This document shows, piece by piece, positions 45,110 through 53,780 of a stretch of 64,000 nucleotides of DNA; the stretch's first letter is position 1, and each line of letters starts with the position of its first letter. The position numbers and the translations under genes are program-made. Below the pieces are notes generated by a model, which saw only the letters and a list, made by a program, of their open reading frames with translations, was not told the DNA's origin and did not search any database. This DNA comes from Vibrio salilacus (GTDB taxonomy: Bacteria; Pseudomonadota; Gammaproteobacteria; Enterobacterales; Vibrionaceae): NCBI RefSeq assembly GCF_002811245.1, contig NZ_NIVQ01000003.1:124001-188000 (forward strand), written 5' to 3'.

Positions 45110-46474
45110 ATGACACAGAGTGACAATGCTCAAACACGTGAACATTTTGGCTCACGTCTTGGATTTATATTAGCGGCAGCGGGCGCTGCGGTTGGCTTAG
45201 GCAATATTTGGGGTTTTCCAACTCAAGCGGCGAGCAATGGTGGTGGGGCATTTTTGCTTGTCTACCTACTGATGATTCTCATTGTCGCCTTTCCAATGCT
45301 GGTGGTGGAAATGGCCATCGGTCGTCATGGGCAGGCAAACCCAGTTGATAGTATGCGCTCACTTACCAACAACCCTATTGGCAAAAAATTAGGTGCAGCG
45401 GTAGGCTGGGTTGGTCTCAGTGTGCCCAGTGCGGTTCTGGCGTTTTATAGCATTGTTGGTGGTTGGCTAATATGCTTCTTGTTTGGCGCTGTGACTGATG
45501 TTTTGGGAATGGAAGCAGCCACTGTTTGGTTTAAAGGCTTTAGCGTTGAGCGCAACTTATTCGGTACGGTAATCTTTTATGTGCTCACGATCTTAATTGT
45601 TCAAGGTGGGGTTAAACAAGGGATCGAGAAATGGTCGACACGTTTGATGCCAGCCCTGTTTGTATTGTTTGCGCTGTTGTTTGTTTACATCATGACGCAG
45701 AATGGTGCGATGGAGGGACTAAAGCATTATTTGATCCCCGACTTTACGAAAGTTATGGATCGCAAGCTAATATTAGCAGCCATGGGCCAAGGCTTTTTCT
45801 CGTTGACGATCGGCGGCTGTTCAATGCTGATCTACGGCTCTTATCTCAGTAAAAAAGAGAATTTGCCGAAAATGGCGATGAATGTCACCTTGGTGGATAC
45901 TGCGGTAGCTTTTATTGCTGGCTTAGTGGTGATGCCTGCGATGTTTGTGGCAATGCAAAGTGGCGTCGAGATCTATGCGCAAGACGGCTCACTTTTGAGC
46001 TCAGATACGTTAGTGTTTACGGTTCTACCTTTGATGTTTGATAGTTTAGGCTTATTAGGACAGTTGTTTGCGATCGTATTCTTCTTGTTGTTAACGATTG
46101 CCGCATTGACCTCTTCTATCTCGATGTTAGAGTGCCCAGTGGCATTAGTCAGTGAACGCTTTGAGACCAAACGTGGCATCACAAGCTGGGTGCTTGGCGC
46201 TTTCATTGCCTCATTCAGTATTGTCATTGTTTATAATTTTGTTGCGCTATTTGGCTTAGTGGCGATGGTCGCTACTCAGTATTTACAACCACTCGCGGCG
46301 CTACTGTTTTGTCTTTTTGGTGGTTGGGTGTGGAGCCGTCAAGCAAAAGTCAAAGAACTTGAGCAAGGCTGCCCAGAATTTTCTCAGGGCTGGTTTGGCA
46401 AGCTATGGCCTATTTATGTCAAGTTTGTCTGCCCGATGTTAGTGGCAACTGTCATTTGGGCCTCGTTTGGTTAA
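45110..46474 (+). CDS. Sodium-dependent transporter (NSS/SNF family)
   Basis: 454 residues, about 11-12 membrane segments. The NSS signature is clear: FGSRLGFILAAAGAAVGLGNIWGFPTQAASNGGGAFLLVYL at the N-terminus (helix 1 with the Na+ and substrate site). Family members import amino acids or osmolytes with Na+; the substrate cannot be read. The Na+ gradient from Na+-NQR would drive it. No strong ribosome binding site is visible at ATG 45110. It ends at a terminator shared with the opposing gene. Confidence 0.93.
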   Translation: MTQSDNAQTREHFGSRLGFILAAAGAAVGLGNIWGFPTQAASNGGGAFLLVYLLMILIVAFPMLVVEMAIGRHGQANPVDSMRSLTNNPIGKKLGAAVGWVGLSVPSAVLAFYSIVGGWLICFLFGAVTDVLGMEAATVWFKGFSVERNLFGTVIFYVLTILIVQGGVKQGIEKWSTRLMPALFVLFALLFVYIMTQNGAMEGLKHYLIPDFTKVMDRKLILAAMGQGFFSLTIGGCSMLIYGSYLSKKENLPKMAMNVTLVDTAVAFIAGLVVMPAMFVAMQSGVEIYAQDGSLLSSDTLVFTVLPLMFDSLGLLGQLFAIVFFLLLTIAALTSSISMLECPVALVSERFETKRGITSWVLGAFIASFSIVIVYNFVALFGLVAMVATQYLQPLAALLFCLFGGWVWSRQAKVKELEQGCPEFSQGWFGKLWPIYVKFVCPMLVATVIWASFG

Positions 46475-46493
46475 TTAAGCGCCCCAATAACGA

Positions 46494-46518
46494 TTAAGCC
46501 CGCGATAAGCGGGCTTAA
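46494..46518. terminator. Bidirectional terminator between the NSS and AstE-like genes
   Basis: Perfect 10-bp stem TTAAGCCCGC/GCGGGCTTAA with a GATAA loop between convergent genes; short T-tracts. Confidence 0.78.
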
Positions 46519-46524
46519 TATGAT

Positions 46525-47589
46525 TTATGACGGGGTATGAATTTGGCCGGTCGTGAGTGGCTCAAGATCGGCATCAGAAACTTCACCGATAAAATCTTCT
46601 ACTACCTGTTCTACCTCTTGGTCGTCTTGTTCAAAATACGCCAAGTGGAAAATGGCGTCTCCTTCGTTGACCAAGGGGAGTGTCTGTTGTCCGATTACAA
46701 TCCCGCCCTTACGTGCTTTCAGCTCAATTTCACTGTGTCCTAATGGGGCGCTAATATAGGCCAACACCTGACCTCGCGTTACTTTTTCGCCAAGGGTTAC
46801 GACGGTACGCAAAATGCCGTTACTTTCGGCACGTAACCAACTGGTTGATTTGGCTATCACCGAAGTGGGCAGACGCTTACGGCTTTTGCGTAACATGCCA
46901 ATCGCCTGCATAACGCGTTTGACACCTAAATAGCCGGCATTGATACAGATGGGCTCAAAGCGTAATGCTTCGCCTGCTTCATACGTCAGCACTGGTATAT
47001 TGAGACGTTCAGCTTCGCTTCGCAATGAGCCCTCCCTTAATGGCGAGTCAATCACTACGGGCGTTGCGAAAGCCTGAGCAATTCGCAGCGTTTCTGGATT
47101 ACTTAAATCGGCACGGACTTGAGGCAAGTTGGTGCGATGAATCGCTCCCGTATGCAGGTCGATAATGTAATCACACCGTTTCGCAACCTGAGAGAAAAAA
47201 GTGTGCGCCATGCGTGAAGCCAGCGATCCTTTGTCACTGCCAGGGAAACAACGATTGAGATCTCGTCTATCTGGGAGATAGCGAGATTTGTGAATAAAGC
47301 CAAATACGTTGACGATTGGCACGGCGATCAAGGTGCCTTTAAGCTTGCTAGGATCAATGGTGTCGATCATTTGGCGTACGATTTCTACCCCGTTGAGCTC
47401 GTCACCATGGATGGCCGCATTGATCATAAGAACCGGCCCCGCTTGATGCCCATTAATGATTTCGACAGGGATAGACAGCGGTGAGTGCGTATAGAGCCTA
47501 GCCGCCTCTAACTCAATGACCTTTCTTTCTCCCGGCGAGACAAACTCGCCGAGAAATTCAAATGCGCTATTTTTCTTAGCCTTTGCCAC
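46525..47589 (-). CDS. Succinylglutamate desuccinylase/aspartoacylase-family protein
   Basis: Start chosen at GTG 47589 ([16 protein letters not shown]), with AAGGA nine bases upstream and a 14-bp overlap with rimK; an ATG at 47616 is possible but overlaps more. About 354 residues. The zinc carboxypeptidase-like motif HGDELNG (H..E), the later YIIDLHTGA (third zinc ligand) and YEAGEA are typical of AstE/aspartoacylase. The last ~100 residues look like a lipoyl-like beta domain ([14 protein letters not shown]). Its place after rimK suggests a substrate ending in glutamate; that is inference. Confidence 0.82.
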   Translation of the reverse strand: MAKAKKNSAFEFLGEFVSPGERKVIELEAARLYTHSPLSIPVEIINGHQAGPVLMINAAIHGDELNGVEIVRQMIDTIDPSKLKGTLIAVPIVNVFGFIHKSRYLPDRRDLNRCFPGSDKGSLASRMAHTFFSQVAKRCDYIIDLHTGAIHRTNLPQVRADLSNPETLRIAQAFATPVVIDSPLREGSLRSEAERLNIPVLTYEAGEALRFEPICINAGYLGVKRVMQAIGMLRKSRKRLPTSVIAKSTSWLRAESNGILRTVVTLGEKVTRGQVLAYISAPLGHSEIELKARKGGIVIGQQTLPLVNEGDAIFHLAYFEQDDQEVEQVVEDFIGEVSDADLEPLTTGQIHTPS

Positions 47590-48481
47590 GAGTTTTGGTC
47601 CTTTTGCTTGCCGCATTCTTCTCGATGAACTCAATAATCATTCCCGCGATATTTTTACCGGTAGCAGCCTCGATACCTTCTAAACCAGGAGATGAGTTCA
47701 CTTCCATGACTAACGGGCCGCGCGCAGAACGCAGTAGGTCGACACCTGCGACGTTCAAGCCCATAATTTTTGCTGCCGCTGCCGCAGTGCGACGTTCTTC
47801 TGGGGTGATTTTTACCAAAGAGGCGCTACCACCACGGTGCAAGTTTGAGCGGAATTCACCTTCTGCCCCTTGACGTTTCATTGCCGCAATCACCTTGTCA
47901 CCAATGACAAAGCAACGAATATCCGCACCGCCAGCTTCCTTGATGTATTCCTGAACCATAATGTTAGCTTTAAGACCCATAAAGGCCTCGACAACACTTT
48001 CAGCGGCTTTGCGTGTTTCTGCAAGGACAACACCAATGCCTTGAGTACCTTCAAGAAGTTTGATCACCACAGGCGCGCCCCCAACCATATCGAGCAGATC
48101 TTTAACGTCATCGGGCTTGCTGGCAAAACCGGTGATCGGCATGCCGACCCCTTTTCGTGATAGCAACTGCATTGAACGTAACTTGTCACGTGAGCGTGTA
48201 ATTGCCACCGATTCATTGACTGGGTAAACGCCCATCATTTCAAACTGGCGTAATACAGCCGTACCGTAAAAGGTAACGGAAGCCCCGATACGAGGAATGA
48301 CTGCATCAAAACCAGATAGTTCTTCACCTTTAAAGTGAATTTCAGGTTTATCTGAATTGATGTTCATGTAGCATCGTAGTGCATCGATTACTTTCACTTC
48401 ATGACCGCGTTCTTTCGCCGCTTCAATCAAGCGCTTGGTTGAGTAGAGCTTGGCGTTGCGTGACAGAATACCAATTTTCAT
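47576..48481 (-). CDS. rimK: Ribosomal protein S6--L-glutamate ligase RimK
   Basis: 301 residues, ATP-grasp fold. RimK adds glutamates to the C-terminus of ribosomal protein S6. Visible: [22 protein letters not shown] at the start, [18 protein letters not shown] (ATP site), [20 protein letters not shown], and [28 protein letters not shown] (metal site). It overlaps the upstream RimB-like gene by four bases and the downstream gene by 14, so the three are one translated unit. Confidence 0.95.
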   Translation of the reverse strand: MKIGILSRNAKLYSTKRLIEAAKERGHEVKVIDALRCYMNINSDKPEIHFKGEELSGFDAVIPRIGASVTFYGTAVLRQFEMMGVYPVNESVAITRSRDKLRSMQLLSRKGVGMPITGFASKPDDVKDLLDMVGGAPVVIKLLEGTQGIGVVLAETRKAAESVVEAFMGLKANIMVQEYIKEAGGADIRCFVIGDKVIAAMKRQGAEGEFRSNLHRGGSASLVKITPEERRTAAAAAKIMGLNVAGVDLLRSARGPLVMEVNSSPGLEGIEAATGKNIAGMIIEFIEKNAASKRTKTRGKG

Positions 48482-48921
48482 GACTTGTTTTCCTCGAAAG
48501 GGATTAAAAATGATTCAACCGGATCAACCATGATGCGGTGATGCATCGAAGTGCGTCCTAACAACATACGAAAGGCCATATTTTCGCGGTTTGTCAGCGT
48601 GATCTCAATTGGCCAACTTTCACCTCCGATCGAAAACATCGATGAAATGACATAGCGGGACTCTTCGTGTCCACCTGAGTCGCGAACAATACGCTCGTCA
48701 ATCACCGCCGCCTCACATACCACCTCTACTTCGGTGTCGTGCTGATTTGGATGGAGCCAGAAGCGTACCCACAAGGCATGGTCTTTATTAAATGTTTCTA
48801 CCTTGAAAGCATGCAAACATGAAGTTCTGGCCCCAGTATCAATTTTTGCATTAATTTTATGAATGCCAAGTTCTGGCAAGCTAACGGTTTCACGCCAGCC
48901 AACAACGATTTTTTCTTTCAT
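48478..48921 (-). CDS. RimB-like protease-family protein (PF05618, 'ATP-dependent zinc protease')
   Basis: Start chosen at ATG 48921 ([19 protein letters not shown]); the frame runs 44 codons further up but that part is not family-like. 147 residues. It has the DTGA motif of aspartic-protease-like folds ([16 protein letters not shown], ~23-38) and a later LLGRTSM turn. In Pseudomonas the RimB protein of this family trims glutamate tails that RimK adds; the same pairing here supports that role. Despite the family name I see no ATP or zinc motif. Confidence 0.8.
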   Translation of the reverse strand: MKEKIVVGWRETVSLPELGIHKINAKIDTGARTSCLHAFKVETFNKDHALWVRFWLHPNQHDTEVEVVCEAAVIDERIVRDSGGHEESRYVISSMFSIGGESWPIEITLTNRENMAFRMLLGRTSMHHRIMVDPVESFLIPFEENKS

Positions 48922-49145
48922 CACAGTAACGATTTCAGTTTGGGAAGTTGGAACAAGTGCTAAGAGACTATAGCACTCTTTACAGTAAGCAATTGGAATA
49001 CACCGCACACTAATCTTGAAGGGGAGAAGATGGTTTCCCCTGAGAAGCTTCAAGGTCGGCGAATTTATCAGCCTTATTTATCAGTGACTAACGAAAATTA
49101 ATCACCGTTACGACAAAAAAAATTTATGCTTAGAAAGCTCGCGAA

Positions 49146-49180
49146 CGATAAAGCCAGCGAAATTAGCTGGCTTTATCGAT
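49146..49180 (-). terminator. Terminator after pepD
   Basis: Stem CGATAAAGCCAGC/GCTGGCTTTATCG with a 7-nt loop, 31 bp past the pepD stop. Confidence 0.75.
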
Positions 49181-49210
49181 AAGATTTTCTAAGTCAAAGT
49201 TAACGGCGTA

Positions 49211-50683
49211 TTAAGCTTTTTCAGGGATGGCTTCCAGCAGGGCAACCATTTGGTCCCAGAAAAGAGACACAGTATCAATTTTTACTTTTTCATCCGGAGA
49301 ATGAGGAAACTTGATGGTTGGGCCAAACGACACCATATCCATCGTTGGGTAGGGCTCTTTAAATAGGCCACATTCAAGACCAGCATGGATAACCATGATG
49401 TTAGGCTTGTGTCCATAGATGCCTTGATACATATCACGGAAAATTGCCATGATTTCCGAGTCTGCATCAGGTTTCCAACCAGGGTATGCGCCCGAGAACT
49501 CGATGTGTGCGCCAGCAAGCTCAGCCACTGAAGTCAGCATTCCTTCAACTTGTTGGCGACCAGAGTCAATCAATGAGCGAACAAGGCAAAGTACGTTGAT
49601 CGTATCCTTGTCTGTAGTGATCACACCAACATTCAAAGACGTTTCTACGACACCTTCGATTTCATCACTCATGCGAATGACACCGTTAGGGCAGGCATTC
49701 ATTGCGGCGATAAAGCGTTGCTGATCCGCGATAGAAATCACCTGCTCATCGCTCTCGATCGCGTGGTTGAAAGAGACAATCTCTGTCTCGACCTTGCCAA
49801 GTTCTGATTGGAGTAGCGAAGTATAGAGCTCAAAGAGTTGTGCCAGCTTAGTTTCGTTTTCTGCTGGGATGGCAACCGTAACAAAGGCTTCACGTGGGAT
49901 GGCGTTTCGTAGGCTGCCGCCTCGGAATTCGATCAAGCGCAGATCGAGCTCTTGAGCATGGCTTGCTAAAAATCGTGCGACTAATTTGTTGGCATTACCG
50001 CGACCGGTATGGATATCACAACCTGAGTGGCCGCCTTTCAAACCTTTCAGGATCAACTGACGAGCCACAAAGCCCGCAGGTAGTGGCTCACGTGTGATTG
50101 TAAAGGATATTTTCCCATCAATACCACCAGCACAACCCATGTAGACTTCGCCTTCTTGCTCTGAGTCAGTGTTAAGTAGAATATCACCGTCTAGCCAACC
50201 TGCCTCAAGACCAAAAGCGCCAGTCATGCCTGCTTCTTCATCAATGGTCAACAACACTTCGATAGGGCCATGTTTGATCTCTTTCGATGCCAGAACCGCA
50301 AGACAAGATGCCATGCCAATGCCGTTATCTGCCCCAAGTGTGGTGCCTTTTGCCGTTACCCATTCACCATCAATATAGGGTTGGATTGGATCTTTAGCGA
50401 AGTCATGGTCGGTGTCTTCGTTCTTCTGTGGCACCATATCGATATGGGCTTGAAGCACGACAGCTTTTTTCTTTTCCATTCCTGGCGTTGCTGGCTTTTT
50501 GATAAACACATTACCAGTGGGATCTCGACGAACGTTAAGGTTTTGCTCGGTTGCCCAGTGGACGATGTATTGCGCTAACGCTTCTTCATGCTTTGAAGGG
50601 TGTGGAATAGAACAGATCTTATCGAAAAACTGCCATAATGAAGCGGGTGATAAGTTGCTAATTTCAGAATGGAATTCAGACAC
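49211..50683 (-). CDS. pepD: Aminoacyl-histidine dipeptidase (M20 family)
   Basis: 490 residues, the usual length. PepD hydrolyses Xaa-His dipeptides in the cytoplasm. Zinc motifs: VLQAHIDMVPQKN (~77-89), LGADNGIGMA (~116-125), TIDEEAGMTGAFGL (~145-158, catalytic Glu), and the C-terminal HAGLECGLF. A split dimerisation domain lies at ~205-390. ATG 50683 follows AAAGGAGT, a strong site. The upstream region also holds a CRP-like box for a transcript that runs the other way. Confidence 0.96.
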   Translation of the reverse strand: MSEFHSEISNLSPASLWQFFDKICSIPHPSKHEEALAQYIVHWATEQNLNVRRDPTGNVFIKKPATPGMEKKKAVVLQAHIDMVPQKNEDTDHDFAKDPIQPYIDGEWVTAKGTTLGADNGIGMASCLAVLASKEIKHGPIEVLLTIDEEAGMTGAFGLEAGWLDGDILLNTDSEQEGEVYMGCAGGIDGKISFTITREPLPAGFVARQLILKGLKGGHSGCDIHTGRGNANKLVARFLASHAQELDLRLIEFRGGSLRNAIPREAFVTVAIPAENETKLAQLFELYTSLLQSELGKVETEIVSFNHAIESDEQVISIADQQRFIAAMNACPNGVIRMSDEIEGVVETSLNVGVITTDKDTINVLCLVRSLIDSGRQQVEGMLTSVAELAGAHIEFSGAYPGWKPDADSEIMAIFRDMYQGIYGHKPNIMVIHAGLECGLFKEPYPTMDMVSFGPTIKFPHSPDEKVKIDTVSLFWDQMVALLEAIPEKA

Positions 50684-51147
50684 GGATGACTCCTTTAAAA
50701 TAATAATGCCAGATCATGACGAGGTAATATTGTCTATAGATAGAACAAAAACCCGCAGATGGCCTATTGATGAGAGAAGAGAAGAATAGCATTCACCGCG
50801 AGTTGGGTGTAGTAAAAGCACTGAGTAAATCTCGAGTCATTATCACAGAACCGATAATCACATCATGAGCCAATCCTGTTAATAGGCGTAAGTCGTGTCG
50901 AAACAGCCTATGAATAATTGATATTCTTGTAATTAAATTACATGACAGGTCTATTTTTAGCCTATTTATGAATTTTTTGTGACCTTTATCACTTTAATGG
51001 TTGTAATAAAATTTCTATGAGGTATATTAGTAACCAACTTCGATAGCGAAGAAAAAATGCTCAAAGGATGAGTCCGATTTGTCGCCTCCAGGGAACCGAG
51101 AAATCAATGTATTTAATCTGTTTTAATTGATTTAGAAGGTGATAGTT
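50684..51147. other. Divergent control region between pepD and the 28-codon ORF
   Basis: 464 bp, AT-rich, no larger gene. It must hold the pepD promoter to the left. On the right it holds a CRP-like box, a promoter-like TTGTAA-16-TATATT pair (51001-51028) and a structured 5' segment with hairpins CTTCG/CGAAG (51038-51051) and CTCA/TGAG with AAGGA loop (51060-51072). Confidence 0.5.
50978..50993 (+). promoter_or_regulatory. CRP-like box
   Basis: TGTGAcctttaTCACT matches TGTGAnnnnnnTCACA at 9 of 10 fixed positions. It lies just before a promoter-like pair at 51001-51028. Confidence 0.6.
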
Positions 51148-51234
51148 ATGAAAGGTTTACCAAGTGCAGCATTTTGGTTAAACAGCTCTGTTTATACCAG
51201 CAGCTTTACTTACCCAACAAGCTTCGGTTACTAA
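51148..51234 (+). CDS. Possible 28-residue small protein
   Basis: ATG 51148 follows AGAAGG eight bases upstream. The product begins MKGLPSAAFWLNSSVYTSSF and ends in Tyr; it is rich in Ser, Thr, Phe and Tyr with no clear membrane helix. I do not recognise it. It has its own CRP-like box, promoter-like pair and strong terminator, so it lies in an independent ~310-nt transcript that could be a small protein message, a regulatory RNA, or both. Confidence 0.45.
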   Translation: MKGLPSAAFWLNSSVYTSSFTYPTSFGY

Positions 51235-51317
51235 CCCATAAGCTTGTCTCGAACAGTTTTGTTCACCCCCTATTATTGGAATTTATTTACAGCGTTTATT
51301 TGCTGACATGATTCAAC

Positions 51318-51345
51318 CGCCACTCAAATTGAGTGGCGTTTTTTT
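51318..51345 (+). terminator. Terminator after the 28-codon ORF
   Basis: Perfect 8-bp stem CGCCACTC/GAGTGGCG with an AAATT loop, followed by seven T. Confidence 0.9.
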
Positions 51346-51699
51346 ATCTCGATATCCCCCCTCAATTTACTGCTAGTTTCTCCAAACTGGCCTTATTGTG
51401 CGAATAATATTCGTATAAGCACCTATCAGCTTTGATTGAACGAGCGCTAGCAGCGCTGAAAGTTTAAAACACAGTGCAAAAAAACATCATTTGAATAGTA
51501 ACTTTAATTACACATTTACTTGTTGAAAAATAAGATAAAATGATATTTATACCACGCCGTTATATGTTTGAATATTTCATTTATAAATAGAAATATTGAT
51601 TAGAGTCATAATTCTATCTGGAATTTACTATTTGATGACTTTATAATTCGCGCCAATCGATTACGCAACCGTTTACTTTTTACCCTTTAGGATTTGATC
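51346..51699 (+). other. Non-coding region upstream of the purine permease gene
   Basis: AT-rich, no gene. A PurR-like box is at 51663-51678. I looked for a purine riboswitch and did not find its conserved core. Confidence 0.4.
51663..51678 (+). promoter_or_regulatory. PurR-like box upstream of the purine permease gene
   Basis: ACGCAACCGTTTACTT matches the PurR consensus ACGCAAACGTTTGCGT at 12 of 16 positions, including the central CG and both flanks. It lies 22 bp before the start codon. Confidence 0.65.
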
Positions 51700-52989
51700 A
51701 TGTTCGAAAAACTGTTCAAGCTCAGTGAACACGGTACTAACGTCAAAACTGAGATCATCGCAGGTATTACCACCTTCCTGACGATGGCTTATATCATCTT
51801 TGTTAATCCTGCGATGCTGGCAGACGCTGGAATGGACAAAGGTTCGGTATTTGTCGCTACCTGTCTTGCTGCAGCGATTGGCTGTTTCATTATGGGCTTT
51901 GTTGCTAACTACCCAATTGCACTGGCACCAGGTATGGGGCTAAATGCCTTCTTCACTTACGGAGTTGTGCTAGGAATGGGGCACACTTGGCAAGTCGCAC
52001 TGGGGGCGGTGTTTGTCTCAGGTCTCATCTTTATGGCGCTGAGTGTCTTTAAGGTTCGCGAATGGATCATTAACTCAATCCCGATGTCATTGCGTACTGG
52101 GATCTCGGCTGGTATTGGTCTTTTCCTTGCGTTTATCGGCTTGCAAAACTCAGGCATTGTGGTGGACAACCCAGCAACCTTGGTTGGCCTTGGTCATATT
52201 ACAGGTCTTCAACCAGCCTTGGCGGCATTGGGCTTTTTCCTCACCATTGGTCTAGTATACCGAGGCGTACGTGGTGCCGTGATGATTGCTATTTTGATCA
52301 TCACAGCGCTAGGTTTGATGCTGGGTGATGTTCAATGGGGTGGTGTGATGTCGACGCCACCAAGTATTGCTCCAACCTTGATGCAAATGAACATCGCAGA
52401 TGTGTTTGAAGTGGGTATGATTTCTGTCGTGTTTGCTTTCCTATTTGTCGACCTGTTTGATACGGCTGGCACTTTAGTAGGCGTTGCAACAAAAGCGGAT
52501 TTGATTAAAGAAGACGGCAAATTACCTCGTTTGAGTAAAGCGTTGCTGGCTGACTCTACTGCCACATCTGTCGGAGCTATGTTAGGCACTTCAAGTACGA
52601 CTTCATATGTAGAATCTACTGCGGGTGTTGCTGCTGGAGGGCGCACAGGCCTGACTGCGGTTGTGGTGGGTGTGCTATTCCTATTAGCCTTATTCTTCTC
52701 GCCATTGGCAGGAATGATTCCAGCTTATGCTACTGCTGGTGCGCTGTTCTACGTCGCCATTTTGATGATGTCAGGCCTGGTGAGCATTGATTGGCGCGAT
52801 TTAACAGAAGCGGCTCCTGTCGTGGTCACTTGTTTACTGATGCCATTGACTTACTCGATTGCTGAAGGTATTGCGCTTGGCTTTATCTCTTATGCGGCAA
52901 TCAAACTGCTAAGCGGTAAAGGTCGTCAGGTATCGATCAGTGTTTGGGTACTCTCGGCAGTATTCATCATTAAATACTTGGTGGTGTAA
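51700..52989 (+). CDS. NCS2-family purine permease (guanine/hypoxanthine or adenine type)
   Basis: Start chosen at ATG 51700, with AGGA seven bases upstream; 429 residues, about 12-14 membrane segments. AzgA-type features: FKLSEHGTNVKTEIIAGITTFLTMAYIIFVNP at the start, GMGLNAFFTYGVV, DLFDTAGTLVGVATKA, and TSTTSYVESTAGVAAGGRTGLTA. It imports purine bases with H+. The exact base is not clear. The PurR-like box and the nearby gpt gene fit purine salvage. Confidence 0.92.
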   Translation: MFEKLFKLSEHGTNVKTEIIAGITTFLTMAYIIFVNPAMLADAGMDKGSVFVATCLAAAIGCFIMGFVANYPIALAPGMGLNAFFTYGVVLGMGHTWQVALGAVFVSGLIFMALSVFKVREWIINSIPMSLRTGISAGIGLFLAFIGLQNSGIVVDNPATLVGLGHITGLQPALAALGFFLTIGLVYRGVRGAVMIAILIITALGLMLGDVQWGGVMSTPPSIAPTLMQMNIADVFEVGMISVVFAFLFVDLFDTAGTLVGVATKADLIKEDGKLPRLSKALLADSTATSVGAMLGTSSTTSYVESTAGVAAGGRTGLTAVVVGVLFLLALFFSPLAGMIPAYATAGALFYVAILMMSGLVSIDWRDLTEAAPVVVTCLLMPLTYSIAEGIALGFISYAAIKLLSGKGRQVSISVWVLSAVFIIKYLVV

Positions 52990-53028
52990 CCCCGCTTTGT
53001 AGTGATGCCGAATCATATTTTCGAGCAC

Positions 53029-53066
53029 TATCGCCATAATCATGTGACGGTTATGGCGATATTTTT
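53029..53066 (+). terminator. Terminator after the purine permease gene
   Basis: Stem TATCGCCATAA/TTATGGCGATA followed by TTTTT. Confidence 0.87.
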
Positions 53067-53110
53067 ATCCCAAATAAATTCGCCATTGGTATTGTAGAGC
53101 GGCTGCGTTA

Positions 53111-53126
53111 AAATAATCGTTTGCGT
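53111..53126 (+). promoter_or_regulatory. PurR-like half-strong box upstream of gpt
   Basis: AAATAATCGTTTGCGT fits the PurR consensus at 12 of 16 positions; the right half CGTTTGCGT is perfect while the left half is poor. It lies ~90 bp before gpt. Confidence 0.45.
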
Positions 53127-53216
53127 AGCTTTTCCCCTCACTTGCTCTAGGCAATCGTCAGTGTGTATTGGCGTTATTTTGGGGTTGCAGACTTTATCAA
53201 TTATTAGGTTATTACA

Positions 53217-53681
53217 ATGGCAAAGAAATTCATTATCACTTGGGATCAAATGCACGCATTTTGTCGCGAATTGGCAGAAAAACAGATGCCAGCAGAACAA
53301 TGGAAAGGTATTTGGGCTGTGAGCCGTGGCGGTCTCGTTCCTGGTGCCATTCTTGCGCGTGAACTCGGCATTCGTCATGTCGATACGATTTGTATCTCCA
53401 GTTACGATCATGATCATCAGCGTGATATGACGGTAGTGAAAGCACCAGAGGGTGATGGTGAAGGTTTTCTTATCGTTGAAGACCTAGTCGACAGCGGTGA
53501 CACGGCGCGAAAATTGCGCGAAATGTACCCTAAAGCGAAACTGATTGCCGTTTGTGCTAAGCCTGCAGGTATGGAGTTACTCGATGACTATGTTGTCGAT
53601 ATCGCACAAGATACCTGGATTGAGCAGCCGTGGGATATGTCCATCCAGTACGTTGAGCCAATTAATCGCAAACAAAAGTAA
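53217..53681 (+). CDS. gpt: Xanthine-guanine phosphoribosyltransferase
   Basis: 154 residues. It makes XMP, GMP or IMP from the free base and PRPP. The PRPP-binding motif [19 protein letters not shown] (~83-101) and the early [18 protein letters not shown] (~35-52) are diagnostic. The gpt-frsA-crl order is also that of E. coli. The start ATG follows TTAGGTTATTACA, a weak site. Confidence 0.96.
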   Translation: MAKKFIITWDQMHAFCRELAEKQMPAEQWKGIWAVSRGGLVPGAILARELGIRHVDTICISSYDHDHQRDMTVVKAPEGDGEGFLIVEDLVDSGDTARKLREMYPKAKLIAVCAKPAGMELLDDYVVDIAQDTWIEQPWDMSIQYVEPINRKQK

Positions 53682-53713
53682 TTGATTGAGCAACAAAGCA
53701 ACGATTTCTTGAT

Positions 53714-53744
53714 AAATGACCCTTTATTGGGTCATTTTTTTTAT
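53714..53744 (+). terminator. Terminator after gpt
   Basis: Stem AAATGACCC/GGGTCATTT with a TTTATT loop, followed by TTTTT; frsA starts 37 bp later. Confidence 0.88.
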
Positions 53745-53780
53745 TACTATTTATCAAACCCCATTATTTAGGTCGTATCC

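Noticed and set aside
51346..51699. Purine riboswitch before the purine permease gene
   Set aside because: No aptamer core seen; the PurR-like box explains control better.
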